Shown here: positions 9,026 through 20,555 of the stretch, piece by piece
Layout of the letters: each line of letters begins with the position of its first letter
Numbering within the stretch: position 1 is the stretch's first letter
From: Smittium mucronatum
Taxonomy: Eukaryota; Kickxellomycota; Harpellomycetes; Harpellales; Legeriomycetaceae
Reading direction: 5' to 3'
NCBI GenBank assembly: GCA_001953115.1
Contig: LSSL01002593.1
Location: forward strand, 1 to 22,066
DNA: 22,066 nucleotides
Made by a program: the position numbers and the translations under genes
Notes under the pieces: generated by a model
Databases searched by the model: none
What the model was told of the DNA's origin: nothing
Seen by the model: the letters and a program-made list of their open reading frames with translations, nothing else

Positions 9026-9540
9026 GCTACAGAAATACTGGGAAAATGATGAAGCTAATAAAAATTTAATGCTTTAAAATGAAATTTTTTTGATATTGAT
9101 TAACTTGTAGGATTTTAAGTGAAAATTCACGAAGATGTATTTGGCAGAAATTATATTTTGCCCAGTTAACACGTCTAAAATTTTTATAGATAAAAAAAAG
9201 GTTAAATGTTAAAAACGTGTTAAATATCCAATAGAAAATCAAATTAGTAAAAAGACAGCCAAATTATAAGTCTGGCTGTCGATTTTTCAAATAAAGGTCG
9301 ATTTAGGCAATAATATGTCAAATTAGCCATTTTGCATTAAAAATAGTTCAATATGAAGTCAAAAAAAAACTATATCAACAAAATCCTCTAATGATATTTA
9401 AAGTACTGAAAGAAGTTTAATAATAACAATAATAACGCGCAAAATTTGGGGGGTGGGGGTTTCTAATCTATGTATAAACTCGATTATTTAAGAGTTTAAA
9501 AATATTTTTTTCTTTATTATTTTAATATCAATAATTTAAA
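9026..9540. other. 5' flank of the DNAJC8 homologue; AT-rich spacer
   Basis: No gene is visible. It must carry the minus-strand promoter of the J-protein gene, but I see no distinctive element. It contains the GC-rich hairpin at 9254-9280 and a G-run at 9448-9459, just before the first MULE relic. Confidence 0.6.
9254..9280. repeat. Inverted repeat: 8-bp GC-rich stem, 11-nt loop
   Basis: The arms gacagcca and tggctgtc are perfectly complementary, with A-rich DNA before and gattttt after. A GC-rich stem is unusual in this AT-rich spacer. It could be a hairpin in a transcript, a binding site or an element end. Confidence 0.7.
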
Positions 9541-11178
9541 ATATTAAATCCTTTAAACTTAAAAACTTTTAAATACTATGGTCTGATGGAAAATGGGATA
9601 TTTCAAATAAAAAAACTTTTTCGAATTACTCGCACTTTTGGAAAATAAAATATTCCAAAAAAATTAAAAAACTACAAATCTACTGTTTACTACTGCATAA
9701 ACTTGAAAATTTGCATGTGTCCTAGCAAGATGAAAATTTGTGATTTTTATAATGGTAAAAGAATATAGTTTTCTCAAAATGACCATCATTTAGAATTTGA
9801 TAGAGATTTATCCAAAAACTTCAAGGATGATGTTTTAGAGCTCAGTAAAAATTGTTTTAAATCTTGCTATATAAAGAAAGTATTGGAAAGCAGATTTAGA
9901 TCATTTGGAATTAAAAAAATTTAAAGTTATGTTAAAAACGAAAAAATCAAAAATAAATCAAGAGACTGCCCCACTTTATAAAAATTTATTAATATTTGTG
10001 AAATAATTAAATTGAAAGAAGCAACTGATCTTCCCCACGTAGCTGATTATTCAAACGATATATCAAATATATGATCACTTATAACCTCTAAATATGGATT
10101 AAAAATTTTATCTATGGATAAAAATATGCACATATATTCCACTTTTAAATTAGTGGAGGGAGATTATACTGTGATAATAGCAAAGTATATCTGACATAAG
10201 ACAAAAATTTATATCGTGTCGATATCTGTAGTAAGCAAATATTATACTGAATCTTATGCTTGAATTTTGGAAACTTTAAAATGAGAGATTAATAGGTAAC
10301 GATTTTTTGGAGGGATAGAAAACATCATAGAAGACTCAGCCCCTCAAATTTCATGCACCTCAATTTCTTTCACTCTAAGATGAAAAGAATACATTATTGG
10401 TTTCTTATTTCTAAAAATATGATAAACTGATAAAGGGTTTAGATGCAAAAATTAAAAATTTAATATATAGCGATTTTACCAAGCTTCAACTTATGCTAAC
10501 AATTTATTTATTTGAAAAGGTAAAGAATTTATTTCTAATAAAATGGAGAATTTTCTGATATTTTGAAACAACAATTTAAAAAAAAAATTATCTCTGGTAT
10601 GAGGTGGTCAGTTTATTTTCCCCATCAACAAACAGCTCTTTTAAAGATTCAATATAACCTTAAAGAAAAAGTGTTAAAATTGGAACAAAGTAAATATCTT
10701 AACTTTTTTTAAAATCTCATTTAAGGCGCTTTAGGATTATGTAGACTGGTAAAAAGCATAATTTCAAAAAAATAACTACAATGAAACAGTTCTGCTTAAA
10801 AGCTCAAAAAATTGGTTCTTATTTATTTTGGAGGATGTTGATTTCAAGATATATCTTTTTATAGATAAGGAGTTAAGTCTCGAAAGAAAAAATTAAATCG
10901 TAGCATCAATTAGAAACAGCAGTTGAAACAGGTTCGAAATCATTTCGAAAGATTTTGAAGATTACTGTTATATATTTTTCAAAATTCGATTAAATAGTTG
11001 GAGAGACGTTTTTTTTTCATGCATAAACTTTTTAGAAATTAAAAAGTGCTATCAACCATGCTCGTTTTTTATTCAAGTAAATTCTCTCGATCTTCTAAAA
11101 GTAACATTATTAAAGTTTTTTAGAAAAGCAGGAGGGCCAAAAAAGATACATAAAAACCAAAGTCTTAACAGTTATTAA
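9541..11178 (+). pseudogene. Decayed Mutator-like (MULE) transposase gene
   Basis: Frame 1 reads about 248 codons (9541-10284) with eight stops: 9646, 9766, 9922, 9979, 10072, 10192, 10261 and 10282. An N-terminal Cys/His finger (FLYWCH/FAR1-like) reads YYCINLKICMCPSKMKI and then DHH (9691-9789). The catalytic core follows: HIYSTFKLVEGDY (10129-), SISVVS, then TESYA-stop-ILETL, matching the MULE pattern D-x-TFK...SNExxESYxWxLexLK. The first Asp is read as Tyr (10135-10137). The second acidic position lies in EDSAPQ (D at 10333). After a frameshift, WYEV...SPSTNSS (10595-10636) matches the GWYEG..PSTNN motif. Another shift gives NLKEKVLKLEQ, and the C-terminus reads FRKAGGPKK, a decayed AT-hook-like tail, with stop TAA at 11176. 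Four of the stops (10072, 10192, 10261, 10282) are TGA; the one at 10261 falls where the family has Trp. The gene is dead. It faces a second relic of the same kind at 13376-14923. Confidence 0.8.
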
Positions 11179-11815
11179 TACAGAATACTTTTTTATAATT
11201 TATTTTACTTTGAATTATAATAATAAAAATATTTAAAATATGAATCCACGCAATAAATTTTAAGCTTTTTTTAGCTTCATTAACTTTTTTCACTATTTAG
11301 TTGCTATTAAATATACATAGCTTAAAACTGATGCTTACAATATCATTTAATGTATATTAAATGTAAATTATTGATATTTATACTACTAAAAACTCATTCT
11401 CTTAGAGTGATGATCGGCTTATGTAATTTTTATAAATTCAGAAAGATTTTCTTAATTCGATTAATTTTAAAATCTAATACTATATATATCATATTCACAA
11501 GATCGAATTTAATATAAATTATTTTGAAATGCTCAACTTACTGGGAATATTTTATAAAGTAGGTAGCTTCTCGGTGTATTTTTCCATCTATTTGTATTGT
11601 TAATAGCTTTCGGTGAGCGGTAAAAGGGGTTTCAATTTATCGGGCGATAGTGCATTGAATATCATTCATTCAAAAATTTGGCTTTGGAAAAATTTAATAA
11701 TCATTTATCGTAGAATTTCAAATTTGGAGTAAAAGAAGTTGTATTTCTATATAAAAAATATCCATATATTGTTTTATATAAATCCTTATATGTTCAAACA
11801 AGGAAATATGCGCTT

Positions 11816-11941
11816 ATGGATATATTTTTTTTGGATTTTTTCGATATTGATCACCCAATAATTTCAGATATATCAACACAAGAGTTTTAGAAATTATCAT
11901 TGGGCCTCTTTTTATCTATCAGAGCCATAGGTGGAAATTAA
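11816..11941 (+). pseudogene. Unassigned protein-like scrap
   Basis: From an ATG at 11816 the frame reads MDIFFLDFFDIDHPIISDIS, then TQEF, a TAG (11888-11890), and KLSLGLFLSIRAIGGN to TAA (11939-11941). The residue mix is more protein-like than the background and only one stop interrupts 41 codons. I do not recognise a family. It may be a remnant of another mobile element, or chance. Confidence 0.2.
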
Positions 11942-12164
11942 AAAAATCTGCTTAAATTTTTTTGACTGATTTTAAATTCAAAATAGTCTAAATTGACAGA
12001 TTTATACCTAAATGGACCTTTTTTTAATCAATTGACATCTAGATTAATAATAACAGATATTTTGCTAATTTTGCAGTTATTTGTCAATTTGACAAAATTT
12101 TATTCGCCAATCAAAAAAAAAGTGACATAATCATAATTAATTGAGTCCCTTTTTCCCAATCACT

Positions 12165-12202
12165 TTTACTGGTCACTTTATTGATAAAGTCATTCCAGTA
12201 AA
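12165..12202. repeat. 38-nt imperfect inverted repeat
   Basis: Outer arms tttactgg (12165-12172) and ccagtaaa (12195-12202) pair perfectly. Inner arms actttat (12175-12181) and ataaagt (12184-12190) also pair, around a 2-nt centre. A separate 17-nt palindrome, tttgtcaa-t-ttgacaaa, lies at 12080-12096. Confidence 0.75.
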
Positions 12203-13375
12203 TCGATTTGATTTAACTTAACTGCTTCTATTGAACAAAATTAAAAGGTATTTTCAACACGGAAGAGTCTAGGGTAATTAACATTCTCCTAAAAAAATAA
12301 ACACCCAAAGAGTCGTTTAAGCAATTATTTGCTCTTTTGATATTTTTCAGGTCTTTTTGTCTTTTTCAGGTTTTTTTTTTTATCTCTTTTTTTTTACACC
12401 TAACTAAATTTTTATTGTATCCAAATATGGAAGAATAAATAACATAAAAATCCAATGAAATATAAAAGATATTTCTGAGATTTAAAGCTTGAATAGCATT
12501 ATATTAAGTAAATAAATCAATATTTTGTAGATAATCTAGTATAGTAAAGTTGTAATGATAAAAATTCATGCAATTTGATGAAAAAAAAATTGAATGTAAA
12601 TAAAAAAAGGTGAATAATTTTTTTTAAATCTTCAAGAAAGATTTGCTGTATAAAGAAAATCTTATCACCATCACAATTTTAAACCCTTTAACTAAAACGA
12701 TATTTATTATCCTTCTGGGATTCCCTTGAAGCTGAATAAAAACTATTCTAAAGCATATTTTAGGAATCTAAACTAAAAAAAATTGCTATTCTATGTGGTT
12801 TAAAAGACTATTCTCACGAAAATTAAAAGACCCAGATTAAATTTTGCGCAAGATTTACCGAAAAAAGGGTTTTAAATATCAATTTAAAACCAAAAAAAAT
12901 TATTCGATACCTTTTTTTGATTATTTTTACCTTTAGACTACACATATTTAAGCACAAAAGAACCATATGTAATCAAAAATACATTTTAGATGCCTATTTA
13001 ATTCTAAAAATCAATACATACTTTGGAAGAATGTAAGATTTTTCTAGAGTAATAAAAAAAATAAATTTAAGGAAAAATGAGATAAAATTTAATGATAGAT
13101 CTAATATATTTTTTTGGATTCAGGCGGCTAGAAATAGTTTCAATTTTTGCCTAATATTTAGAAAGGTTGGATTGTTTTGTTTTTTTTCCGAATTTCATAA
13201 CTAAATTTTAATATTTTTATTTTTCACTTATGGCTCATAGAATGAACGTGTATTTTAATATGCGAGATAACAGAAATAAAAAATCAATTCAACCTAAACC
13301 AATTTGATAATTTTATAGATTTTTTTAACTTTATTCGATTAAAATTGAAAAAAGTATATTAAAAAATATTAAGCA

Positions 13376-14923
13376 TCAGTTCTTCTTAGGCTTAAGTTTT
13401 TTTGAATTTTTCTTGGTCTTCCTAAGCTTTTTCTTTTCGTGATCAAAGTTACAGAAATCAGTCCGATTAGCCCATATTTTATGAAATAAAAGTAATTTTT
13501 TATACAATTCTTTTTTAAAAAAAATGAAAGCATTAATAGAATACATATTTGTATGTTTTGTCAATATGATTAGAGTAAATAAAGATGTAATTCGAAAAAA
13601 TGTTGACCCTTTGGTCTAAAGAAAAGAAATTTAAGCCCATAATATGATATTTCAAGTTATCTAAAATTTCTTATTGAAAATTTAAATCAAAATAAATACT
13701 CAATTTTTTTCATCTCTATCAAATATAAAATATGCCAAAAAATTTGGCGTTTTTATATGGTCTAATCGTCCTAAATAATTTCCCCAAAATTCGGCTTGTA
13801 AAATTTTTCATATTCTCTAATAATTTCAATTTATAGAATTTAAAAATCGATTAATGATTGAGTCCTCCTTTAAAAATATTTTTCTTTAATCTTTTGGTCG
13901 AATATTTCTAAAATATTATTTTTCGATGGGCAAAATATGCTATAGCTTTCCAATTAAGTGTTTCTTATGTCTAAATAGTTTTTTTTATGAATTCAGCCAC
14001 TCCAATTACACATTTAATTGACGATATTTATCATAAAAAATACTTTTTCCTTTTCAAATATTTTACATTTTGAGAACAAACTGCATCGCAGTTATATCTT
14101 TAAAATTTTCATATTTGAATTACGCAGTTTCGCTTTTTGATATTTTTTTATTCTATTCATTACGTGATACCAAAAATGTACGCTTCTTAAAATTTAATCG
14201 AATCCTCAGTCTGCAAATTACATAGATTGAGACGAAACTACAAATTCATCAGTAATGTTCCACATCAGCTCAAGGTTTTTAAATTAATTTTATTAAACAG
14301 TTAGAATCCACCTATATGATCCCTTTAAGTCATAATTAACAATAGAAATTTCCACTAGTACAAACATTTGGTTTTTATCTGCTTTTCCGGTAAAAATTAC
14401 GGAAATTTTCCACTAACTAATTTAAAAGTGAAATCGATATGCAGTATTTTTGAATTAGAAAGTGTACAAATATGTTATTCTGAAGTTATTTTAGCTCATA
14501 TTTTCCTCAAGGCACTGCAATAATCTGCTAGACAAGGAAAAAAATACAATGTTATTTTTTGATACGATTCACAACTTGATTAGAAAATTTGAGATTTGAT
14601 TTTTTTAGAATTATTCGACTTTAAAAAATTATTTAATGTTGAATATATTTGAAATTTCAACATATTCGCATGAATTTACTATAATTTTTCTAATAATATT
14701 AGAACTGTGTCACATCTTGTGTGCATAAAATATCATCTCTTTTAAATTTGTTTTTTTATTTTTTACAGAATATAATTGCAAATTATTTTTTGATCTGTAA
14801 ATTTCAATTCTTCTATCATGGAATTTTTTATATTTTTAAATTTTCAGGACAATTTTTTGCTATTTTACCCAGAAAATAGTAAAATTTTATTGTAAAACTG
14901 TTAGCTATTTTTGAATAAAGAAT
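13376..14923 (-). pseudogene. Second decayed MULE transposase gene, convergent with the first
   Basis: Reading the minus strand from 14923, the finger segment is FYYFLGKIAKNCPENLKI (Cys at 14849-14851), which aligns with YYCINLKICMCPSKMKI of the first relic. The catalytic core follows as HIDFTFKLVSGKFP (14441 down), with its first Asp intact at 14433-14435. A frameshift at 14400 gives VIFTGKADKNQMFV and then DLKGSYRWILTV. The second Asp is in NITDEFVV (14248-14250). The family's CxWH position reads VHFWYHVMNRI (His at 14164-14166). The PSTNN/IK block reads CPSKNNILEIF and then DQKIKEKYF (from about 13930 down). The C-terminal tail is basic, KKKLRKTKKNSKKLKPKKN, with stop TGA at 13376-13378. 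Length and motif order match the first relic, but the sequences have diverged, so the two are old family members rather than a recent duplication. Several frameshifts and stops make it dead. Confidence 0.77.
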
Positions 14924-17900
14924 TCTAAATCAGTTTCCGAGATCAAAATCGTCTAGGCATTCTATCAACTTCCAATCTAGATACATGACTCCCATTATTT
15001 ATTTTTTTATTCAGGGAAAATAATCATTTTCGATAAAAATTTATTGTAACTTGAAAGGTATGCCGAAGTAAACATCATATAAAGAATACCATAACTCAAT
15101 ATATATATGGTACATCAGAATTTGGGTCATTTTAATAAAAAAATACAAATAGAAACTTTATTTTCCGTTTGATGTAAATTTTGCTTAATTATAAATTTTA
15201 AAATTTCACTATAAAAAAAATTGAAATTTTATTTAACTTTTTTCTCTATAAATTTAATTCTATACCAAATAATATGTACTAATTTTGATTTTTTTTGATT
15301 TTTTATTACTGGATAGCATAATGTGATACATGATTTGGCCTATTTTTTTACTCATGTTGTTAAAGTTAACTTGGAATTCCCAAAAAAGTATAATCATACG
15401 CAATCGAAAAAACAATATGCAGGATTATCGGGAAGATATCAGTAGAAAAAAAAAAGATCTAAAAATTTCTCAAAGATCTGAAAAAAATCAAAATGGCATA
15501 TCATCATTTAAAAAATTGTATATTTGACTAAATATATATATTTTTATTAACAAAAATTATTTTAACCAATAATAATATTTTTTTTTTAAAATGTATTTCA
15601 GCTTTTATAAGTTTTTGATCATTTAAAAATTTTCCGATGTTTTGGAATTTTTCGGATTTTTTATTTTTTTTGCCTGAGCTTTTATGCGAAAAATATGTTG
15701 TCTTTATAAAATCGCGTAAAATAATTTCTATTTACAGAAAAAATTATAAAAAAAACTGCAAAAAATGCAAAAAATGCTAAATATTAAATGTATTTGATTA
15801 TTTCAAACTCAGCACTAATTTCTATACATAATGCATTAAAAAAATATCAATAAAATTATAAAAAATATCAATTTATTAATATCTGATTTATTTAAGACTT
15901 TATAGATAAAAAATATCATATTTACCTTTCGTTCTTAGCTTATATATTTGTAAAAAAATATTTTCCAGTCAGTTCACTTCAAAAAAAAATTAAATGTAAC
16001 AACTTTCGAATTTTATTATAGTTTAGATATTAGTTTAGAGCTAAAGCCACGGTGTTTTAATAAGAAAATTATATATCCATTTTTAGAGATATTAACAATT
16101 TCAAAACAATAAAGCGGATTTATTATATATTTATTACGCATACTTTTTTTAAATGCTTATGTTAGCAGTAAAAAATAGAAAATATGCTTTATAAATGAAA
16201 TTTTGATGTAATGGTATAAAATTACTTCAAATTGGAAATTTCGACATGGAATTATTGTTTTTAAAATTTGATATATCTTTTAGTTTTTTTAAAAAAAGAA
16301 GTTGTAATCCCTTGTAAAATTCTTCCATAAATCCATCTTAAATGGTATTATAACAAAAATCTTCAGTTTAAATAATTTAACATTTATAGAAAGGATTCTA
16401 TTTTTTAATTTAATAAATGAAATTAATGAATTTAATAGAACCTTAATCTAAATTTATATCATTAAAACTTAAACTTAAATTTACAAATATTTTTATTTTC
16501 TAAATCCCTTAAAATTAAATTAATCTAGAATAATTATTGTGATATGATTTTTATATATCATTTCAATGTGTATGAATATAACTATAATACATGCTATAAA
16601 ATTCAATTTATTATTTAGTTTAGGAACACAAAAATTTAATATATCATTCATAAAAAGTCAAAAAACAATCTTATAAAAAGACCAGTATCTAATTATAATA
16701 AAATTTTTACGTTGATATACATTTTCTGTAAAAAAAACATTAATAGCAAACTCATTTTTACCAAGACATAACACCTATAATAGATTTTATATTTTGTATT
16801 TTTCTAGAAAAAAGTAAACAAAGACAAGATTTATAATTTTTTTAAAAATAAAAATAAGCTTTTTTTAATAACACAAAATAAGTTTTTTATTTTTAATTTG
16901 CCATTTAAAAATAGTGCTGGATAATAATTATTTTATTTAATATATTTTTTATAAACGGAAATTATGTTAAGCGATTTATTAAAGACACTAGAATTTTCAC
17001 ATAAAAACTCAGTTAAAAAAATATAACACCAAAAAATTTCATAAAAATCAGAAACTTTTTAAATTGTTTGATTATTGCTTAAAACCCCATGGATATATTT
17101 AAAAAATCAATCTTTATTGTTTATATATAAAAAAAATTTAATATTATTTAGTATACTCAAAAGATACATAGAGTTTTTTTTTTGAAGATCCAGTCTAGTG
17201 TTTAATTTTATAAATGAACATTTTTATTCTATTAATCTTATAAGTTTATTTTACGGAAAGCTAACCGATTTTAATGAGCTAAAAAGAAATTCTACATAAA
17301 ATCTACGTGAAAATTATATTTAATCAATATGCGGTGTTTTTAATTATATATTAATCTGCAAATTTATTATTTTGGTTTAAAAAAGGAGGTTTTAAATATT
17401 AAAATTAAAGAAGCCAATTTTGATTAGTTTTTATAAATTTTTAAACATTTATTTGATTTTAAGTGCTGCATAATAAATTGGTGAGTTATTTAGTTTCGAT
17501 GAAGTAAAAGAAATGATTTTTTATATGGTTTGAATTTTGAGTTTTAATAATACCAGCTTCAATTAAGAATGGCGTTATAAAAACGAAAAAAAAAAAATTG
17601 CTTGAAGAGTAATTATAATTACAAAAAATCTTTAAGGTATCACAAAAAAGTTATTTTCAGTATTATGGAAATATAACATATTCTATATAAGTCCCAAACG
17701 GGCTCTCTAATGAATTTTTTCCCATTTTATCGAGGAAAGTTGGAATGATTATATATATCAAATTTATTACGCAAGCTTCTTTAGGGGATTTTTGATAAAT
17801 TAACATCAATAATAACTCGAAAATTCAGGGAGCTAGAATTTATCTACATAATATAATATTAAAAAACACTCTTAAAAAAAGCTTCAAGAATTATAACACA

Positions 17901-20008
17901 TTAGATCTTTAAATATAAAATTTATATTCAAAATTTTAAATTCAAGTGATTATTCTTATTATCCGGGCTTTCAGCACATTAATTTAGTCGTCGATATACA
18001 AAAGTAAGCAATATAAGCAGTGATCAACTATTTAAGTTTTTTATACACTTTACAAATATAATTATTTTGTTTTATGCTTAGTTGATTTTAAGCAATAATT
18101 TATAACTATTAGGCTTTTAAATGCAATTTTTTGTATTTAAAAAATCTTTATTTCTTACTTTAAATATGAAAATGTTTTATTTCAATATACAATGAAAATT
18201 TCATGAAAGCTTGACTCAAAATAAACGGAATCTCACCACCTTAATGCGTAGGGAATAAATACAATCTAAATCTATTTTAAATGACTGAAAATAAATAAAA
18301 AAACATTCGGGGCATCTGTAATTTTATATTTAAGATAAAAAATAATAAGGAACTCAAATTTTCCTTATATAAATGTAAAAATCCATCATAATTTAAAATT
18401 TTATTTTAAACGTGATTTCACTTGGAATAGGTTATTACTAAAACTATTTTTCAGGGTTAATAGAGATATCAGCAGGTTAGCTATTGTACGAGAAACTTTT
18501 TATTAATAAATAAAACTCAATAATGGTATTCAAAACCATAAAAAAATAGCTAAATGAATTCATGAAAATAGAAAGGTAACATTTCCTAAATAATATAGTA
18601 TATAATAGTAATTTTAGAATCTATTTTCATTTGACTGTTATTGGATAAATTAAATCTTTGAAAATTCCATAATCAGACATATTATAAAGCATACGTTGAT
18701 TTATGCAAATATAAATAAATAAATAAATTAACTTTCGTGAAATAAGCTTAAATATTAGCTAGAAAAATCTTGAATTTTGTATTGTTTTGATTTATTTTTC
18801 TTGAATTTGTGTAAAACATCTTGAATTAAATTTAAATGGCTTTCAAAAAAAAATAATATTTTATGTGTTTAAAAATATAATTATCGACTTTCTACCCGTT
18901 TAAAAATAAAATATAAAAAAAAGTAATTTTTTTTGAGTTATATCGTATTTAATAGAGGGATAAATTTTATCTTAGATAATTTAAACGATAAGTAATTTAT
19001 TTGAAATTTTATTTTAAACAAGTAATTTTTATGACAAAAGCCTCTAATTAAAAAAAGACACGATATAATAATCTAATATGTGTCTATTATTCATTATAGG
19101 TTATTTTTTTCGAAATAAAATTTCCAAAAAGTAATAAATAGTGAATTTAATTGATAACTTGAAATCTTTTTAACACTTTACGGATTATTTAAATTAGGTT
19201 TGTAATAAGTAATTGCTCTTTCATTAATTTAATATAAGAATTATACCAGTTATATTGGTATATTTGGTTAATTGGGGAATTGAATGTCAAACTATATTTT
19301 TTATCTCATTATTTATCTAAGATAAATATTTGGGAAGCAGAGAATAGTTTGCAATTTACTATATATCAAAGCTTTCTTATGTCAAAATTAAACTATAAAG
19401 TCAAAAATTACAATATTTAAGATTTAAATCTGAAATTTTTTTTATTAATTATGGCCGGTTAATAAAATTCTTCCCTTTTATCTTTTTTTAAAAATATCCC
19501 ATATAATTTTTCAGCATAATTGGCTTAATTTTATAAAATTTCTAATGGAAAATCTTGATTTAACTATCACAGATTTATTTAAATTTTGCAACTTGAAGGG
19601 TTTAAAAAAAGTGATATTTTCGAAAATTAGTTCATCCCAAAACAATGATGCTAAATAAAAATTAATACAGAATATCAAGTAGGATATGATCATTGATAAC
19701 CATACCCATTTAAAAGTTGATTTAGTTCTTTCAATGCCGTTTTCACATAAATCACTTATATTTTATTGTCAATGCTATCACTAGACCAGCAATTATTCCA
19801 TAAGTTGGATAAATTAAGATTTACAAAAAATTGTGATCCCTAATGTATACAAAAAAAAGAAAGGGAAAAAATCACGCGCGATAATGGCTAATTAGAAAAA
19901 TTGAATCTATTTATCCTCGATTTTTTGAATTTTTTTTTTATATCACGGAGTTTTTTGTAAGATAACTACATTGAAAACTATACTAAAAAAATATGAAAAA
20001 AAGAATAA
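14924..20008. other. Gene-free, extremely AT-rich desert
   Basis: Over 5 kb I find no gene, RNA or assignable element. Lines counted by hand here run from about 8 to 30% GC. Homopolymer A and T runs dominate. The only coding-like trace I noted is a short minus-strand frame at 19690-19830. Open frames such as 15330-15527 (+) and 19511-19693 (-) are low-complexity and carry no motif. Confidence 0.6.
19690..19830 (-). pseudogene. Short protein-like scrap, unassigned
   Basis: The minus strand reads FFVNLNLSNLWNNCWSSDSI, DNKI, one TAA, then VIYVKTALKELNQLLNGYGY to TGA (19690-19692). The second half has the look of a charged helix such as precedes the second catalytic Asp in MULE proteins, but nothing beyond it confirms this. 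It may be chance. Confidence 0.2.
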
Positions 20009-20501
20009 GAAGTATAGAAAAGACTATTGTCCCAACTAAAATAAGCTTCTCTGCCGGAATACTGGCTGCTTACCTACGGGAAAAAGGTAAAATCTACCAA
20101 CCAAAAGACTCCCTCTGACATTGTTTCAAGTAGACAGGATGACTTATATTACATACAGTCAAGAATTAAGCTCTTTTTCAAAGAAAAATAGTTCATATAA
20201 GCTACTGAACTCCTAGTCAGAGCCTAATTCCAAAAGGATTAATAAAAAAAGGTTCCTACCCAAAAGCGGGATTGAAAGACATGGCTTTCCTACAAATAGC
20301 TATTAGAAGCTGATATCCTTCTGACTGCCAAAGGTTGGACTTGAGCACTACTATGTCTCAGCTGTGCTAAAAGATCGTTTCCTCCTGTTTGGAGATGGCA
20401 ATCATCTGTAATCGCTGTCCTTCGAATAGCTGTGCCCTGTCTCCACCACTCCCAACCAATAATAGTACAACGCTGCCTGAAATTTTAGTCTAGTATACTT
20501 C
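20009..20501. mobile_element. GC-rich block bounded by imperfect inverted repeats; candidate non-autonomous element
   Basis: A hand count of 20041-20460 gives 171 G+C in 420 bases, about 41%, against roughly 10-30% in lines counted elsewhere in the desert. The ends are related as inverted repeats: gaagtata-4 nt-agacta at 20009-20026, and tagtct-2 nt-tatacttc at 20486-20501. All forward frames and one reverse frame contain open stretches of 25-60 codons, but none carries a domain I recognise. A full gene is excluded by stops. Candidates are a MITE or internally deleted transposon, a retroelement fragment, or a captured piece of other DNA. I see no clear target-site duplication. Confidence 0.45.
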
Positions 20502-20519
20502 GAAAAATACAATATTAAG

Positions 20520-20555
20520 CCCCTAAACCACCGCAAGATATTTTAATCTTAGGGG
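20520..20555. repeat. Inverted repeat cccctaa / ttagggg
   Basis: Seven-base perfect arms (20520-20526 and 20549-20555) enclose a 22-nt loop that itself contains aagat/atctt. It is followed by a T-run, so it could form a hairpin in a transcript. It lies 18 bp beyond the GC-rich block. Confidence 0.6.

Larger units (their letters stand above)
11179..13375. other. Gene-free AT-rich DNA between the two MULE relics
   Basis: No intact gene is present. It holds an unassigned protein-like scrap at 11816-11941 (+) and palindromic sequences at 12080-12096 and 12165-12202. A loosely open stretch near 12690-12860 (+) has too many stops to call. Confidence 0.6.

Noticed and set aside
15330..15527. 65-codon plus-strand open frame
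   Set aside because: It is a Lys/Ile/Asn-rich low-complexity translation with no motif, expected by chance in this AT-rich DNA.
19511..19693. 60-codon minus-strand open frame
   Set aside because: Phe/Ile/Leu-rich, no recognisable domain, and in a different frame from the neighbouring protein-like scrap.
20041..20490. GC-rich block as an intact protein gene
   Set aside because: Every frame is interrupted by several stops, and no domain is recognisable on either strand.
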